Shown here piece after piece: positions 12,197 to 21,216 of a stretch of DNA of 64,000 nt. The DNA comes from Acidobacteriota bacterium (GTDB lineage: Bacteria > Acidobacteriota > Blastocatellia > RBC074). Each line of letters opens with the position of its first letter. Position 1 is the first letter of the stretch. The translations under genes and the position numbers were made by a program. The notes under the pieces were generated by a model, which was not told the origin of the DNA, searched no databases, and saw only the letters and a list, made by a program, of their open reading frames with translations. The stretch spans positions 248,001 through 312,000 of the forward strand of contig JADJLO010000038.1 of the NCBI GenBank assembly GCA_016710075.1, given 5' to 3'.

Positions 12197-12470
12197 CCTG
12201 ATCCTCCGTGAGGGTTTGGGACTCGTCCTGGAAGAAGGCGTCATAGAGTTCCATGGCTTTTTCGAGTTCGGCGGCGGGGACGAGGAGTTGTATCTCTGAA
12301 AAGCCGCCGACCATTGGCAGAGGGTCCAATCCACCGAAGTTCCCTCCCTGAAGTACGGCATCGATGCCGTTGTTCTGGAGCAATTCGTGCACCTGACCGG
12401 CTTCGCTCATATTGGCGAAATGAGCGAGCGTCACGAATTCTGCGTCATTATCGTTTTTATTTTTGGTCAT
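12180..12470 (-). CDS. DUF2007-domain protein (putative signal-transducing)
   Basis: 96 residues. The core (about 12-80) matches the pattern of DUF2007 proteins: a small alpha+beta domain beginning FVTLAHFANMSEAGQVHELL, then GIDAVLQGG and EIQLLVPAAELEKAMELY. Family members are small cytosolic proteins of unproven function, sometimes named signal-transducing. The tail is acidic. It starts three bases after the dapF stop and overlaps cutA, so dapF, this gene and cutA form a compact operon. Confidence 0.82.
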   Translation of the reverse strand: MTKNKNDNDAEFVTLAHFANMSEAGQVHELLQNNGIDAVLQGGNFGGLDPLPMVGGFSEIQLLVPAAELEKAMELYDAFFQDESQTLTEDQDVGNQ

Positions 12471-12473
12471 GAT

Positions 12474-13331
12474 TCATTCTCCTGACAACCATCTACCTTT
12501 AAAGACGGCCCGGGCTTCGCCGGTCTGAAGGACTTTTCCATTATCGAGCCATTGGATGTGAAGTTCGCCTGCGACAGTGACTACAGTGACCATGTTTTCG
12601 ATGAGGCCGTTGAGCATGGAAGCTATGGCGGCGGCGCAGGAACCCGTGCCCGAGGAGAGGGTCTCACCGCATCCGCGCTCCCAGAATCTGACTTCGATGC
12701 GGTCACGGTTGACCACACGGATGAACTCGACATTAGTGCGGTCCGGAAATGACTGATGCATTTCGATTTTTGCGCCGAGCTCACGCCAGTCAATGTCGTC
12801 AAAGTCGTCAACGAAGATGCTGCAATGAGGATTGCCCATCGAGACCGAGGTGAATTCAAAGGTCCGGCCATCGACTACAAGCTTTTGCCGGACAACTTTA
12901 TCAGATGGCGATTCGAGCAGCACGGGGATTTCAGCGCTTTTGAGTTTCGGAACTCCCATATCCGTCTCGAACAGGAACCCGTCCTGAAGCCGCTCAACCG
13001 GGCGCAGTGACTTGATACCGGCGCCGGTGGCTATGCTTACCCGAGGTTGATCCCACCCTTCGACAAGATAAAGATATGCGGCGACGCAGCGGGTTCCATT
13101 CCCGGAAATCGGCGTCTCACCGCCGTCGGAATTGAACAGTCTCACCTCAAAATCGGCGCCGTCGACGCCCGTGCGATCGAGCAGCAACTCGACTCCATCG
13201 GCGCCGGCGCCGAAATGCCGGTCACAGATACGCCGCGAGAAAGCCTCGAAATCGTCAGTCAACGATCTCAATTCCGATTCGCGCATGATCAGAAAATCAT
13301 TGCCCAGAGCCTGGAATTTGTGAAACTTCAT
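12474..13331 (-). CDS. dapF: Diaminopimelate epimerase homologue with Ser at both catalytic Cys positions
   Basis: 285 residues with the two-lobed DapF fold: FQALGNDFLIM at the start, FNSDGGETPISGNGTRC (67-82), MGNPHC (165-170) and ERGCGETLSSGTGSC (218-232). DapF converts LL- to meso-diaminopimelate for lysine and peptidoglycan. In characterised enzymes the two acid/base residues are cysteines in CGNGxR and ACGTG. Here the aligned residues are S77 and S227; C82, C221 and C232 are nearby but offset. The fold and flanking motifs are intact, so it may be a variant epimerase with altered chemistry or specificity. First gene of the dapF-DUF2007-cutA operon. Confidence 0.87.
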   Translation of the reverse strand: MKFHKFQALGNDFLIMRESELRSLTDDFEAFSRRICDRHFGAGADGVELLLDRTGVDGADFEVRLFNSDGGETPISGNGTRCVAAYLYLVEGWDQPRVSIATGAGIKSLRPVERLQDGFLFETDMGVPKLKSAEIPVLLESPSDKVVRQKLVVDGRTFEFTSVSMGNPHCSIFVDDFDDIDWRELGAKIEMHQSFPDRTNVEFIRVVNRDRIEVRFWERGCGETLSSGTGSCAAAIASMLNGLIENMVTVVTVAGELHIQWLDNGKVLQTGEARAVFKGRWLSGE

Positions 13332-13436
13332 GTCACTGAAGAAAAGATTACGAAACAGATCAATGCAGAATGCGAAATGGTTCGAATGCGCATTTTGGAT
13401 TGAATGACTGGAAATGCCCAGCGGCTTTAATATCCT

Positions 13437-13478
13437 GAATCAACATTCTGCATTCTTCATTCTGCATTCTGCATTCTA
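13437..13478. repeat. Short ATTCTGC repeats with distal inverted copy
   Basis: Between dapF and the PfkB gene the sequence contains four near-copies of CATTCTGCATTCT in tandem. An inverse copy (AATGCAGAATG) lies at about 13363-13373, beside a GATTACGAAACAGA word shared with the dispersed inverted-repeat family. The region can fold into a loose hairpin. No gene is seen in this 148-base gap. Confidence 0.45.
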
Positions 13479-13479
13479 C

Positions 13480-14415
13480 TTATATCTCGAAATGAGTGAA
13501 ATCCTTGAACAGGTGGAAGCGATCGCGGATTTCAGACGGCTGGAGCTTCAACAAGCGGTCGCAACTGAACTCCTCGACATTGTAGGAGGCCATGACCGAT
13601 CCGTAAATCACCGCGCGACGCAGGGTCGTCTCATCGATCTTGTCGGACTGGGCGAGATAACCCATAAATCCTCCGGCGAAGCTGTCACCAGCGCCGGTCG
13701 GATCGAAAACGCTGTCCAGCGGGAATGCCGGCGTCGCAAAATAGGTGTCTCTGGTGAAGAAAGCGGCGCCGTATTCACCGCGCTTGACGACGAGCATGCT
13801 GGGACCGAGAGTCAGGATCTTCCTTGCGGCGCGGATGAGGTTGGGTTCCTGGGCGAGTTCCCGGGCCTCGGCATCGTTGATGATCAGGGCATCGACCACC
13901 GCAATCGTCTTGAGCAACTCATCGCGGCTGCTCTCGATCCAGTAATTCATGGTATCCATGGCGACAAAGCGTGCGTCTACTTGTTCGCGCACTTCCCGCT
14001 GCAGGCCCGGCTGAATATTGGCGAGAAAGAGAAACGGCGATTTCCTTGCGGTCGGGGAAAGCTCGGGCTTGAATTCGGCAAAGACGTTGAGTTGCGTGTC
14101 GAGAGTGCGCGCGGTATTCAGATCGAAACCGTATTCTCCAACCCAGCGGAAGGTCCGGCCTCCGCTGATTCGCTGCAGGTTATCGGTATTGATCTTCCTT
14201 TCGCGAAAAACCGCCTCATCATCGTGCGAAAAATCATCGCCGACGACTGCGACCACCGCAACATCGGTAAAAAAAGACGATGAGACCGAAAAGTGCAGTG
14301 CGGCGCCCCCCAGACTCCGTTCCCGAACCCCGAAGGGCGTCTTGATCGAATCGATGGCGACCGACCCGACAACTAACAATGGTGCCGGTGCGGCAGGTGT
14401 GGTCGGTATTGTCAT
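13480..14415 (-). CDS. PfkB-family carbohydrate/nucleoside kinase
   Basis: 311 residues with the ribokinase fold: an N-terminal LLVVGSVAIDSI strand, LGGAALHFSVS (substrate-binding GG motif) and, near the end, FDPTGAGDSFAGGFMGYLA, which carries the anion hole and catalytic Asp. The phosphorylated substrate is not readable. It follows the TPR gene by seven bases and lies in the same run as MTA phosphorylase, so a role near methylthioribose or nucleoside salvage is possible, though inferred only from context. Confidence 0.85.
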   Translation of the reverse strand: MTIPTTPAAPAPLLVVGSVAIDSIKTPFGVRERSLGGAALHFSVSSSFFTDVAVVAVVGDDFSHDDEAVFRERKINTDNLQRISGGRTFRWVGEYGFDLNTARTLDTQLNVFAEFKPELSPTARKSPFLFLANIQPGLQREVREQVDARFVAMDTMNYWIESSRDELLKTIAVVDALIINDAEARELAQEPNLIRAARKILTLGPSMLVVKRGEYGAAFFTRDTYFATPAFPLDSVFDPTGAGDSFAGGFMGYLAQSDKIDETTLRRAVIYGSVMASYNVEEFSCDRLLKLQPSEIRDRFHLFKDFTHFEI

Positions 14416-14422
14416 TAAAAAA

Positions 14423-14902
14423 CTATCCCTTCTTATCCTTGTTTTGAGTCTTCGCTTCTTCCAGCCTCTTCTGTACGTCGGCTTTCAATGCGCTGTCCGG
14501 ATATTCCTTCGTCACTCTGGTCCAGTACTGGATGGCCTTTTGTCCTGATCTCCCATCCTCTTTGTAGACCTCACCGAGCATGAAATAGACATCATCCGTC
14601 CGGCCAAAATTCGGATTGCTGTCAAGAATCTCCATCAGCCTGCCTTCAACGGCCTTATTGAGACGCTCCCAGCCATCCTTGTCTTTTTTGTCGGGCTTTC
14701 GTTTGTAGAAGTAGTATTTGGCCACTTCGAGGTTGTGATATGACTGCTTTTCGAGCTCAGGGTCACTTGGCAGCGATACCGGTCCGCGACCCGGCCCCTG
14801 CTGGATGGACGAAACCGGAACTGATGCCGCAGCAACAACATTGAACAGCGCCAGTACCCCTGAAAATAGAATCGATAACCTGATGAATGAACGAGGTTTC
14901 AT
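14423..14902 (-). CDS. Secreted TPR-like protein
   Basis: 159 residues. An N-terminal signal peptide (hydrophobic core about 9-27, ending AAAS) precedes a short proline/glycine region and a helical domain with one to two tetratricopeptide-like units (about 55-150; LEVAKYYFYKRKPDKKD and a later AIQYWTRVTKEYPDSALK unit). The pattern is like one BamD/YfiO-type repeat, but it is far shorter than BamD and lacks a lipobox. Between mtnP (38 bases) and the PfkB gene (7 bases) on the same strand. Function unknown. Confidence 0.7.
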   Translation of the reverse strand: MKPRSFIRLSILFSGVLALFNVVAAASVPVSSIQQGPGRGPVSLPSDPELEKQSYHNLEVAKYYFYKRKPDKKDKDGWERLNKAVEGRLMEILDSNPNFGRTDDVYFMLGEVYKEDGRSGQKAIQYWTRVTKEYPDSALKADVQKRLEEAKTQNKDKKG

Positions 14903-14940
14903 ACAACCTTACCTCTTTTTGAGTTAAAAAAATTTATTCC

Positions 14941-15810
14941 CTATTCACCGACGTATTTGCCGATGATCGCATTCAGCTTTTTCTTTGTTGCCGCCGGAAT
15001 AGCCTCACGCTGTGTGAGTATCGCATTTTTGAGCGCCGATGAATGCCCGCACTCGCGTCGGCTGCCTGTAAGCCGGTTGACTGCCTCGCGGATGATCTTC
15101 TGGGCATTGACCGCATTTTTATTGAGATACTCGATAATCATATCGATTGTGACGGCGTCGTGTTCGGGGTGCCAGCAGTCGTAATCGGTCACCAAGGCCA
15201 TGGTGGCATAGCAGATTTCGGCTACGCGAGCGAGCTTCGCTTCCTGCAGATTGGTCATTCCGATGACATCCATTCCCCAGGTTCTGTAGAGACGGGATTC
15301 CGCCAGTGTCGAGAAGGCGGGCCCTTCCATATTTAGATACGTGCCGCCGCGATGTATTTTTACCCCGATCGATTCGCCGGCATCGGCAATGACATTGCAG
15401 AGGTCGTCACAAACCGGATGCGCAAAGGTGATGTGAGCGACCACGCCCTCGCCGAAGAATGTCGAGACACGCCCGCGCGTGCGGTCGAAGAACTGGTCGG
15501 GAACGACAATGTCTGTCGGCGCATACTGCTCCTGAAGCGAGCCGACCGCTGAAGCCGAAATAATCCATTCGACTCCGAGCAGCTTCATCGCATAAATGTT
15601 GGCCCTGAACGGCAGCTCTGTCGGCATGAGGCGGTGCCCGCGCCCGTGCCGTGCGAGAAACGCAACCGGAGTCCCGTCAAGCGTCCCAAGTATCAGATTG
15701 TCCGAAGGCTTGCCGAATGGAGTATCAATGCTGATTTCACGAACATCGCTCAGCCCCTCCATCTGATAAAGCCCGCTGCCTCCAATGATTCCTATTGTTG
15801 CCTTTTCCAT
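14941..15810 (-). CDS. mtnP: S-methyl-5'-thioadenosine phosphorylase
   Basis: 289 residues of the purine-nucleoside phosphorylase family II type. It splits methylthioadenosine, a by-product of polyamine synthesis, with phosphate to adenine and methylthioribose-1-phosphate. Motifs: IGIIGGSGLYQMEGL at the start, ARHGRGHRLMPTELPFRANI, SASAVGSL, MEGPAFSTLAESRLYR and VTDYDCWHPEHDAVT. Length and order are those of the family. First of the mtnP-TPR-pfkB run. Upstream of it lies the second dispersed inverted repeat. Confidence 0.93.
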   Translation of the reverse strand: MEKATIGIIGGSGLYQMEGLSDVREISIDTPFGKPSDNLILGTLDGTPVAFLARHGRGHRLMPTELPFRANIYAMKLLGVEWIISASAVGSLQEQYAPTDIVVPDQFFDRTRGRVSTFFGEGVVAHITFAHPVCDDLCNVIADAGESIGVKIHRGGTYLNMEGPAFSTLAESRLYRTWGMDVIGMTNLQEAKLARVAEICYATMALVTDYDCWHPEHDAVTIDMIIEYLNKNAVNAQKIIREAVNRLTGSRRECGHSSALKNAILTQREAIPAATKKKLNAIIGKYVGE

Positions 15811-15862
15811 TTTCCCTCTAAAGCGATTGTTTCTGATGCCGGTGGCCGGTGGAATGAGACAG

Positions 15863-16015
15863 GATTACGAAACAGACGGAATAAACGAAACAAACGAAAA
15901 AACTGACGGAGATAAAAGTCCTGGTTCTTCTGCTGTTCGTTTATTTTGAAGATGACTCTCACTGAACGCATGAGAATCTTTCGTTTGTTTCGTTTATTCC
16001 GTCTGTTTCGTAATC
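15863..16015. repeat. Dispersed inverted repeat, copy 2 (37-bp perfect arms)
   Basis: Arms at 15863-15899 and 15979-16015 are exact reverse complements (37 bases) around a 79-base centre. The arms share the GATTAC...AAACAGACG..AATAAACGAAACA core with the element at 10665-10842, differing at a few positions, while the centres are different. It lies upstream of mtnP and downstream of the PPIase gene. A mobile palindromic element family is the simplest reading. Confidence 0.75.
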
Positions 16016-16020
16016 TATCT

Positions 16021-16062
16021 TTCCTCTGGCTTTCCTCTGGCGTTCCTCTGGCTTTCCTCTGG
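16021..16062. repeat. Four tandem 11-bp units
   Basis: Four nearly identical copies of TTCCTCTGGCT stand head to tail directly after the inverted repeat and before the stop of the PPIase gene. They are non-coding. They look like recent slippage products, with no evident function. Confidence 0.6.
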
Positions 16063-16082
16063 ATCGGAATGCTTACTCCGAT

Positions 16083-17309
16083 TTACTTTTTCTCTTTCGA
16101 GTCCATTTGTTTGTTCAGGTTCGGAACTGCACCGGAACGGTTAGGATCGAATCCGGGAATCTTGACTGGAAAATCAGCGGGCACTTCCACCTTGTATTTG
16201 AGGGAGGCGTCTTCGAGTGCTCGTTTGACCTTTTCATCTATCATCTTCCGCTCGAAGCTCTGAGCCTCGGTAGTGCTGACATAGATGTGGCGAGCTTTGA
16301 TCTCATCGACCGGTTCAGGTTTGGGGGTTGGCGCAGCGGCTCCCTTGTTCGCGTCGGCGCCGGCCGCAGGGGTTGGAGCAGGGGCCGGGATGGCCTTGCG
16401 CTTGTCGTCGACGCGGACGATATGGAATCCGAAGCTGGTCTTGATCAGTTCAGTTGAGACCTGCCCCTTTTCCATGGAGAAAGCGGCCTTTTCAAAATCC
16501 GGATCCATCTTTCCCTTCGAGAACCAGTCGAGATCACCGCCGCGACCGCGGGTTCCATCGTCATTGAACTCGTCGGCGAGCTTCTCAAAACTCTCTCCCT
16601 TCTTGAGCCTGTCAAGAAGCGTCTGGGCATTTGCCTTGAGCTTTTCAATGTCGGCCTCAGGGTGTTCTGCGAGGTATTTCGCCTTATCCGCATCCGAGGG
16701 TTTGAGCTTATCTTCAAGCGATTCGGTGTAGAGGTTCGCAAGCAGATTGGCCTTGCTGATCTTGAGCTGGACCTTGCTGATCGCTTCTTTATCGAGGTTC
16801 GCCTGGCGCGCCCGCTGCGCCCTGACCATCAATTCTCCCCACTGCTGTTTGAGCTGTTCCTTCTGTTCGTCGGAGCCCTGCTCCTTTCTCCCCTCACTGA
16901 CCATCTTGTAATCCTGTTCGAATTGCGCCTTGTGCGTATCGCAATAGCCATTGACCTCTTCCTGGGAGATAGTCACTTCAGGATTTCGCTTGGTGTACTC
17001 GGTGGCAAGCATCTGCTCAGTGCTCAGGGCAAAACGATTTTTAAACTTCTCAGTCTTGTGAATGCCTTCCGCTTCCGCGGCCTGGGCCAGTGCAAAAGCC
17101 TGCTTGAATGTCTGGATAAGCTGTTTGCGCTGCCCATCATTCTGGCCCAGCATTCTCTTCTGGCTGTCATTAAGCGATTCGGCCAGCGTTGAAAGCTCGG
17201 CGGACTCCAGTTTTGCGAATTCGCTTTTGAAGATAAAGCCGCAAGACTGTATCGACGCGAAGATCGCTATCAATGAGATTGATAATATTGCTTTACTTAT
17301 GGATTTCAA
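16083..17309 (-). CDS. Parvulin-type peptidyl-prolyl isomerase (putative lipoprotein)
   Basis: 408 residues. The N-terminal signal ends at a cysteine (IQSCGF), so it may be a lipoprotein, although the lipobox is not canonical. A long charged helical region (about 30-200, SurA_N-like) precedes a PpiC rotamase domain (about 220-305) with SFEKLADEFNDDGTRGRGGD, FEKAAFSMEKGQVS and TSFGFHIVRVDDKR, all family hallmarks. A low-complexity Ala/Pro/Lys stretch (about 310-335) leads to a KARHIYVS-starting tail that may be a second, partial rotamase unit. Expected role: chaperone for secreted or outer-membrane proteins. Confidence 0.87.
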   Translation of the reverse strand: MKSISKAILSISLIAIFASIQSCGFIFKSEFAKLESAELSTLAESLNDSQKRMLGQNDGQRKQLIQTFKQAFALAQAAEAEGIHKTEKFKNRFALSTEQMLATEYTKRNPEVTISQEEVNGYCDTHKAQFEQDYKMVSEGRKEQGSDEQKEQLKQQWGELMVRAQRARQANLDKEAISKVQLKISKANLLANLYTESLEDKLKPSDADKAKYLAEHPEADIEKLKANAQTLLDRLKKGESFEKLADEFNDDGTRGRGGDLDWFSKGKMDPDFEKAAFSMEKGQVSTELIKTSFGFHIVRVDDKRKAIPAPAPTPAAGADANKGAAAPTPKPEPVDEIKARHIYVSTTEAQSFERKMIDEKVKRALEDASLKYKVEVPADFPVKIPGFDPNRSGAVPNLNKQMDSKEKK

Positions 17310-17434
17310 GATCTGACTCCTTGGTTATTTTTTTAGATAGCTGTGCGGTTACCTCTACGGAGGCTTTATTTATTCGCCGGCACAGATCGCAAGGGCGGAA
17401 ACGCCTTGCTTGACAAAAATTTTGCGACTGGGGC

Positions 17435-17857
17435 TCAGTGAGAGCCGGTTCCCTTCTGCGTCAACTCGATGAGCACTCCGCCGGTGTTGGCCGGGTGGAT
17501 GAAGGCCACCAGGGCTCCAGCTGCGCCGATCCTCGGCTGCTCGTCTATCAAACGAACTCCACGCGTTTTGAGTTCTTCAAGTTTGGCCGCGACGTCATCC
17601 ACCTCGACGCAGATGTGATGGATTCCCTGGCCGCGCTTTGCAATGAACTTCCCGACCGGCGTCTCATCTCCTGTCGGCTCCAGCAGTTCTATGCGGCTCT
17701 CACCGATCGGCAGCAGAGCTACTTTGACACCCTGGTCCTCGACGACTTCCACCGCCCCGAGTTCCAGCCCCATTCCTTCACGCCAGAAATTCAATGCATC
17801 CTCAATCGAGCTGACGGCAACTCCAAGGTGCTGAATTTTCGATACTTTCGATGACAT
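17435..17857 (-). CDS. mce: Methylmalonyl-CoA epimerase
   Basis: 140 residues from the ATG at 17857, preferred because a GAAGGA site lies just before it and homology begins IQHLGVAVSSIEDAL. Two VOC (glyoxalase-like) modules supply the metal site: H in IQHLGVAV, GIHHICVEVDD and the terminal E in GVLIELTQKG. The enzyme interconverts the 2R and 2S forms of methylmalonyl-CoA in propionate or branched-chain degradation. It starts 27 bases after meaB on the same strand, a typical arrangement. The mutase itself is not in the window. Confidence 0.93.
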   Translation of the reverse strand: MSSKVSKIQHLGVAVSSIEDALNFWREGMGLELGAVEVVEDQGVKVALLPIGESRIELLEPTGDETPVGKFIAKRGQGIHHICVEVDDVAAKLEELKTRGVRLIDEQPRIGAAGALVAFIHPANTGGVLIELTQKGTGSH

Positions 17858-17884
17858 AAACAATTCCTTCAAAAAGTCCAAACT

Positions 17885-18844
<960 letters not shown>

Positions 18845-18995
18845 TAGTGGCCGGTTACCATGATTCGTCTGATCTTGACGCGATTTCCGCGTCCGAAACA
18901 AGTTTTTAAATATAACCGTAAACCGTTTGAAATTCCACCTGTGTGCGCCGTTTAAAGTTTCGGGTGCAAAGATTCGCCAATTACAGGTCAAACCT

Positions 18996-19025
18996 CTTTT
19001 AACTTTGAACATTAAACTTTAAACT
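18996..19025. repeat. AT-rich heptamer repeat in divergent promoter region
   Basis: Several copies of an AACTTTGAAC/AAACTTTAAAC-type word stand between the divergent meaB and DUF4126 genes, like those at 413-442 and 44662-44735. They sit about 20 bases ahead of the DUF4126 ribosome site, where promoter elements would be expected. Confidence 0.45.
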
Positions 19026-19051
19026 GCCTTGGAGGAGGCCTTCGAGGAGAC

Positions 19052-19645
19052 ATGATGACGGCAGATCTGATAACTACACTTGGAACCGCAATGGGATCGG
19101 CCTGGCTTTCGGGAATCAATCTCTATGCCACGGTCGTGACGCTGGGAATTCTGGAGAGATTCAAGCTGGTGAAGCTGCCCGGCGGGTTGGATATGCTTGG
19201 AAACTGGTGGGTCATTGGCCTGGCCGGTGGGATGTATCTGATAGAGTTCGTTGCCGACAAGGTTCCGGTGGTCGATTCTGCCTGGGACGCGGTGCATACG
19301 TTTATTCGGGTTCCTGCAGGCGCGATACTTGCGGCAACGGCTTTTGCTGAATTCGATCCGGCAGTAAAGATTACGGCAATGATCCTCGGTGGTGGGATAG
19401 CGCTGGGTTCGCACGGGACAAAAGCCGCCACGCGGCTTGCGGCAAACACAAGTCCCGAGCCGATTTCAAACATCGCGCTCAGCCTCGGCGAGGATGCCCT
19501 GACCTTCGGCTCGACCATATTGATGGCCTTCTATCCGATAGCCATTCTGATCGTCGTTATTATTTTCCTCGTCATCGCCATCTGGCTGGTACCGAAGATC
19601 GTCAGGGGACTTAGGAGCTTGTTCGTTCGGGTCAGAGATGCTTGA
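19052..19645 (+). CDS. DUF4126 integral membrane protein
   Basis: 197 residues with about five hydrophobic segments. The DUF4126 pattern is visible: SAWLSGINLYATVVTLG near the start, GLDMLGNWWVIGLAGGMYLIEFVADKVP split over two helices, and GSHGTKAATRLAANTSPEP in the middle. A GAGGAGAC ribosome site lies directly before the ATG. The function is unknown. Its end overlaps the end of the convergent glycosyltransferase gene by 14 bases. Confidence 0.87.
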   Translation: MMTADLITTLGTAMGSAWLSGINLYATVVTLGILERFKLVKLPGGLDMLGNWWVIGLAGGMYLIEFVADKVPVVDSAWDAVHTFIRVPAGAILAATAFAEFDPAVKITAMILGGGIALGSHGTKAATRLAANTSPEPISNIALSLGEDALTFGSTILMAFYPIAILIVVIIFLVIAIWLVPKIVRGLRSLFVRVRDA

Positions 19646-20825
19646 AGTTGAGCCGTTTGTAAATGCCGATCAGATCGGCTGCGACATCGTCCCATGTTGC
19701 GGCTGCTCCGGTTGAGGCGATCCCGGCTCGATTCCATTTGCGATCGAGCGCGCAGAGTATCGCCTGAGCAAGGGCTGCGGCAGAATATTCATAAATAATC
19801 TGACCGCAATCCGGTTGACCGATCAATTCTCGCACCCCGCCGACATCGACTGAAACTACCGGAGTCCCGCAGGACAAGGACTCGATGACGACATTCGGGC
19901 ACCCTTCACGATGGCTGGCAAGGCATAAAAGGTCAGCCGCCGAATACCATTCCGCGAGTTCGGCCTGAGTTTTCACTCCGGCAAGCACGATCTTATTTGA
20001 AAGACCCAGTCCGTCAATTTTCCCCTGCAGCCTTTCTCTTTCCGGCCCTTCACCAGCGATGTAGAGTTTGAGACCACGACTGTCGAGCAGGCTCATGGCA
20101 TCGATCAGCCTGTCAAAGCCTTTTTCTTTGACGAGAGAGCCGGCGGCAAGAATTACTTTCAACTCCTGCTCGATTCCCAGCTTCCGACGGGATTGCGTCA
20201 TGTCCCTGAGGTGAAAGACCGACTTGTCGACGCCATTGCGAACGACGCTTATCTTTTGTTCGGCGATACCGAGTGAGACGATCTTGTCTTTGAGGGCGGC
20301 ACTTACGGCGACGATATGGCCGGCTTTCTGAAGGGTTCCCTTGATGAGGGGGCGAATCAGAGGCATCTCGGAGAAGAGGTTGATGTCGGTCCCGCGCGCT
20401 GTTATCACGACTCGCAGGCCAAGCTTCCGCGCAATTTTCACAGCAGCGTAGCCATCAGGATAAACGTAATGAGCGTCGATGAGATCGATTGGATCTGCTT
20501 CGTGAAGCCTGCGGATGAGGCCCTCCGCGCCCTTCGCCATCCACTTGCCATAGAAGCTCATTCCGATCTTCGGAGTGACAAGATATCGCGGATGCCACGT
20601 TCCGATGCCTTCAATTTTCTCGAACTCCGGAATTCGAGACATCAGCGCCCATCGATTCGGGATTAACCTTGAATTCAGAGATTGCGGGAAAAACGGGACA
20701 GGAGCGACGCAGCGGAGATTGACGCCTTCAATACGACTCAGCGCGCAGAGACGGTTCTTGACAAACAGGCCAAAGCCCGGCTGTTCACTGTTCGGCCAGA
20801 GTGTGGTGAAGGCGAGAATGTTCAT
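19632..20825 (-). CDS. GT4-family glycosyltransferase
   Basis: 397 residues with the GT-B fold: an N-terminal acceptor domain (FTTLWPNSEQPGFGLFVKNR, ITARGTDINLF) and a C-terminal GT4 nucleotide-sugar domain with AAGSLVKEKGFDRLIDA, IAGEGPERERL and the E-x7-E region HREGCPNVVIESLSCGTPVV. It transfers a sugar to a growing polysaccharide or lipid-linked glycan at the cytoplasmic membrane face. It is the last gene of the minus-strand polysaccharide cluster; the amidotransferase fragment ends eight bases before its start. Confidence 0.9.
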   Translation of the reverse strand: MNILAFTTLWPNSEQPGFGLFVKNRLCALSRIEGVNLRCVAPVPFFPQSLNSRLIPNRWALMSRIPEFEKIEGIGTWHPRYLVTPKIGMSFYGKWMAKGAEGLIRRLHEADPIDLIDAHYVYPDGYAAVKIARKLGLRVVITARGTDINLFSEMPLIRPLIKGTLQKAGHIVAVSAALKDKIVSLGIAEQKISVVRNGVDKSVFHLRDMTQSRRKLGIEQELKVILAAGSLVKEKGFDRLIDAMSLLDSRGLKLYIAGEGPERERLQGKIDGLGLSNKIVLAGVKTQAELAEWYSAADLLCLASHREGCPNVVIESLSCGTPVVSVDVGGVRELIGQPDCGQIIYEYSAAALAQAILCALDRKWNRAGIASTGAAATWDDVAADLIGIYKRLNFKHL

Positions 20826-20832
20826 TCGGATT

Positions 20833-21216
20833 TCATCGATGCATGAATTTTCGCTGCCAAAGCCTGAAGATCAGGGCAGTCCACAGAGGACGCGAGAAAT
20901 CGCTCAATCCTGATTGATGTTTGCGCCAGAGTTCGTCGACATATTTTCCATCGATCAGTCCGTCATCAGCGCCGCCATTGAAAAGGATCTCCCGTGCCAT
21001 CGGTTTTAAATCCGTTCGCAGCCATTCCGAAATCGGAATGACAAAGCCTCTTTTGGGCCGATCGAGCACTTGTCGAGGCAGCAGACTCTCGGCAGCCTTC
21101 CTAAAGATATATTTCCCCTGGAGCCCCTTCAATTTCAAGCGAGAGGGAATGCGGGCAGCCAGAGCCATGAATTTGTGATCGAGCAACGGGCTTCGCACTT
21201 CGAGCGAGACTGCCAT
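20833..21216 (-). CDS. Asparagine-synthetase-like amidotransferase, C-terminal fragment (frameshifted)
   Basis: 127 residues that continue the synthetase domain of the upstream fragment in another frame: MAVSLEVRSPLLDHK directly completes the conserved KVDRASMAVSLEVRSPLLD block whose first half ends the upstream frame. Later motifs are GKYIFRKAAE and DRPKRGFVIP, needed for ATP and substrate binding. One base is missing between 21216 and 21217 (AGC ATG became AG ATG on the minus strand). Alone this fragment cannot work. Confidence 0.85.
   Translation of the reverse strand: MAVSLEVRSPLLDHKFMALAARIPSRLKLKGLQGKYIFRKAAESLLPRQVLDRPKRGFVIPISEWLRTDLKPMAREILFNGGADDGLIDGKYVDELWRKHQSGLSDFSRPLWTALIFRLWQRKFMHR

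Noticed and set aside
13414..14283. Plus-strand open frame of 289 codons
   Set aside because: Antisense to the PfkB kinase gene; no recognisable protein features.
16021..16062. CRISPR-like tandem repeat
   Set aside because: The units are only 11 bases and directly adjacent, without spacers.
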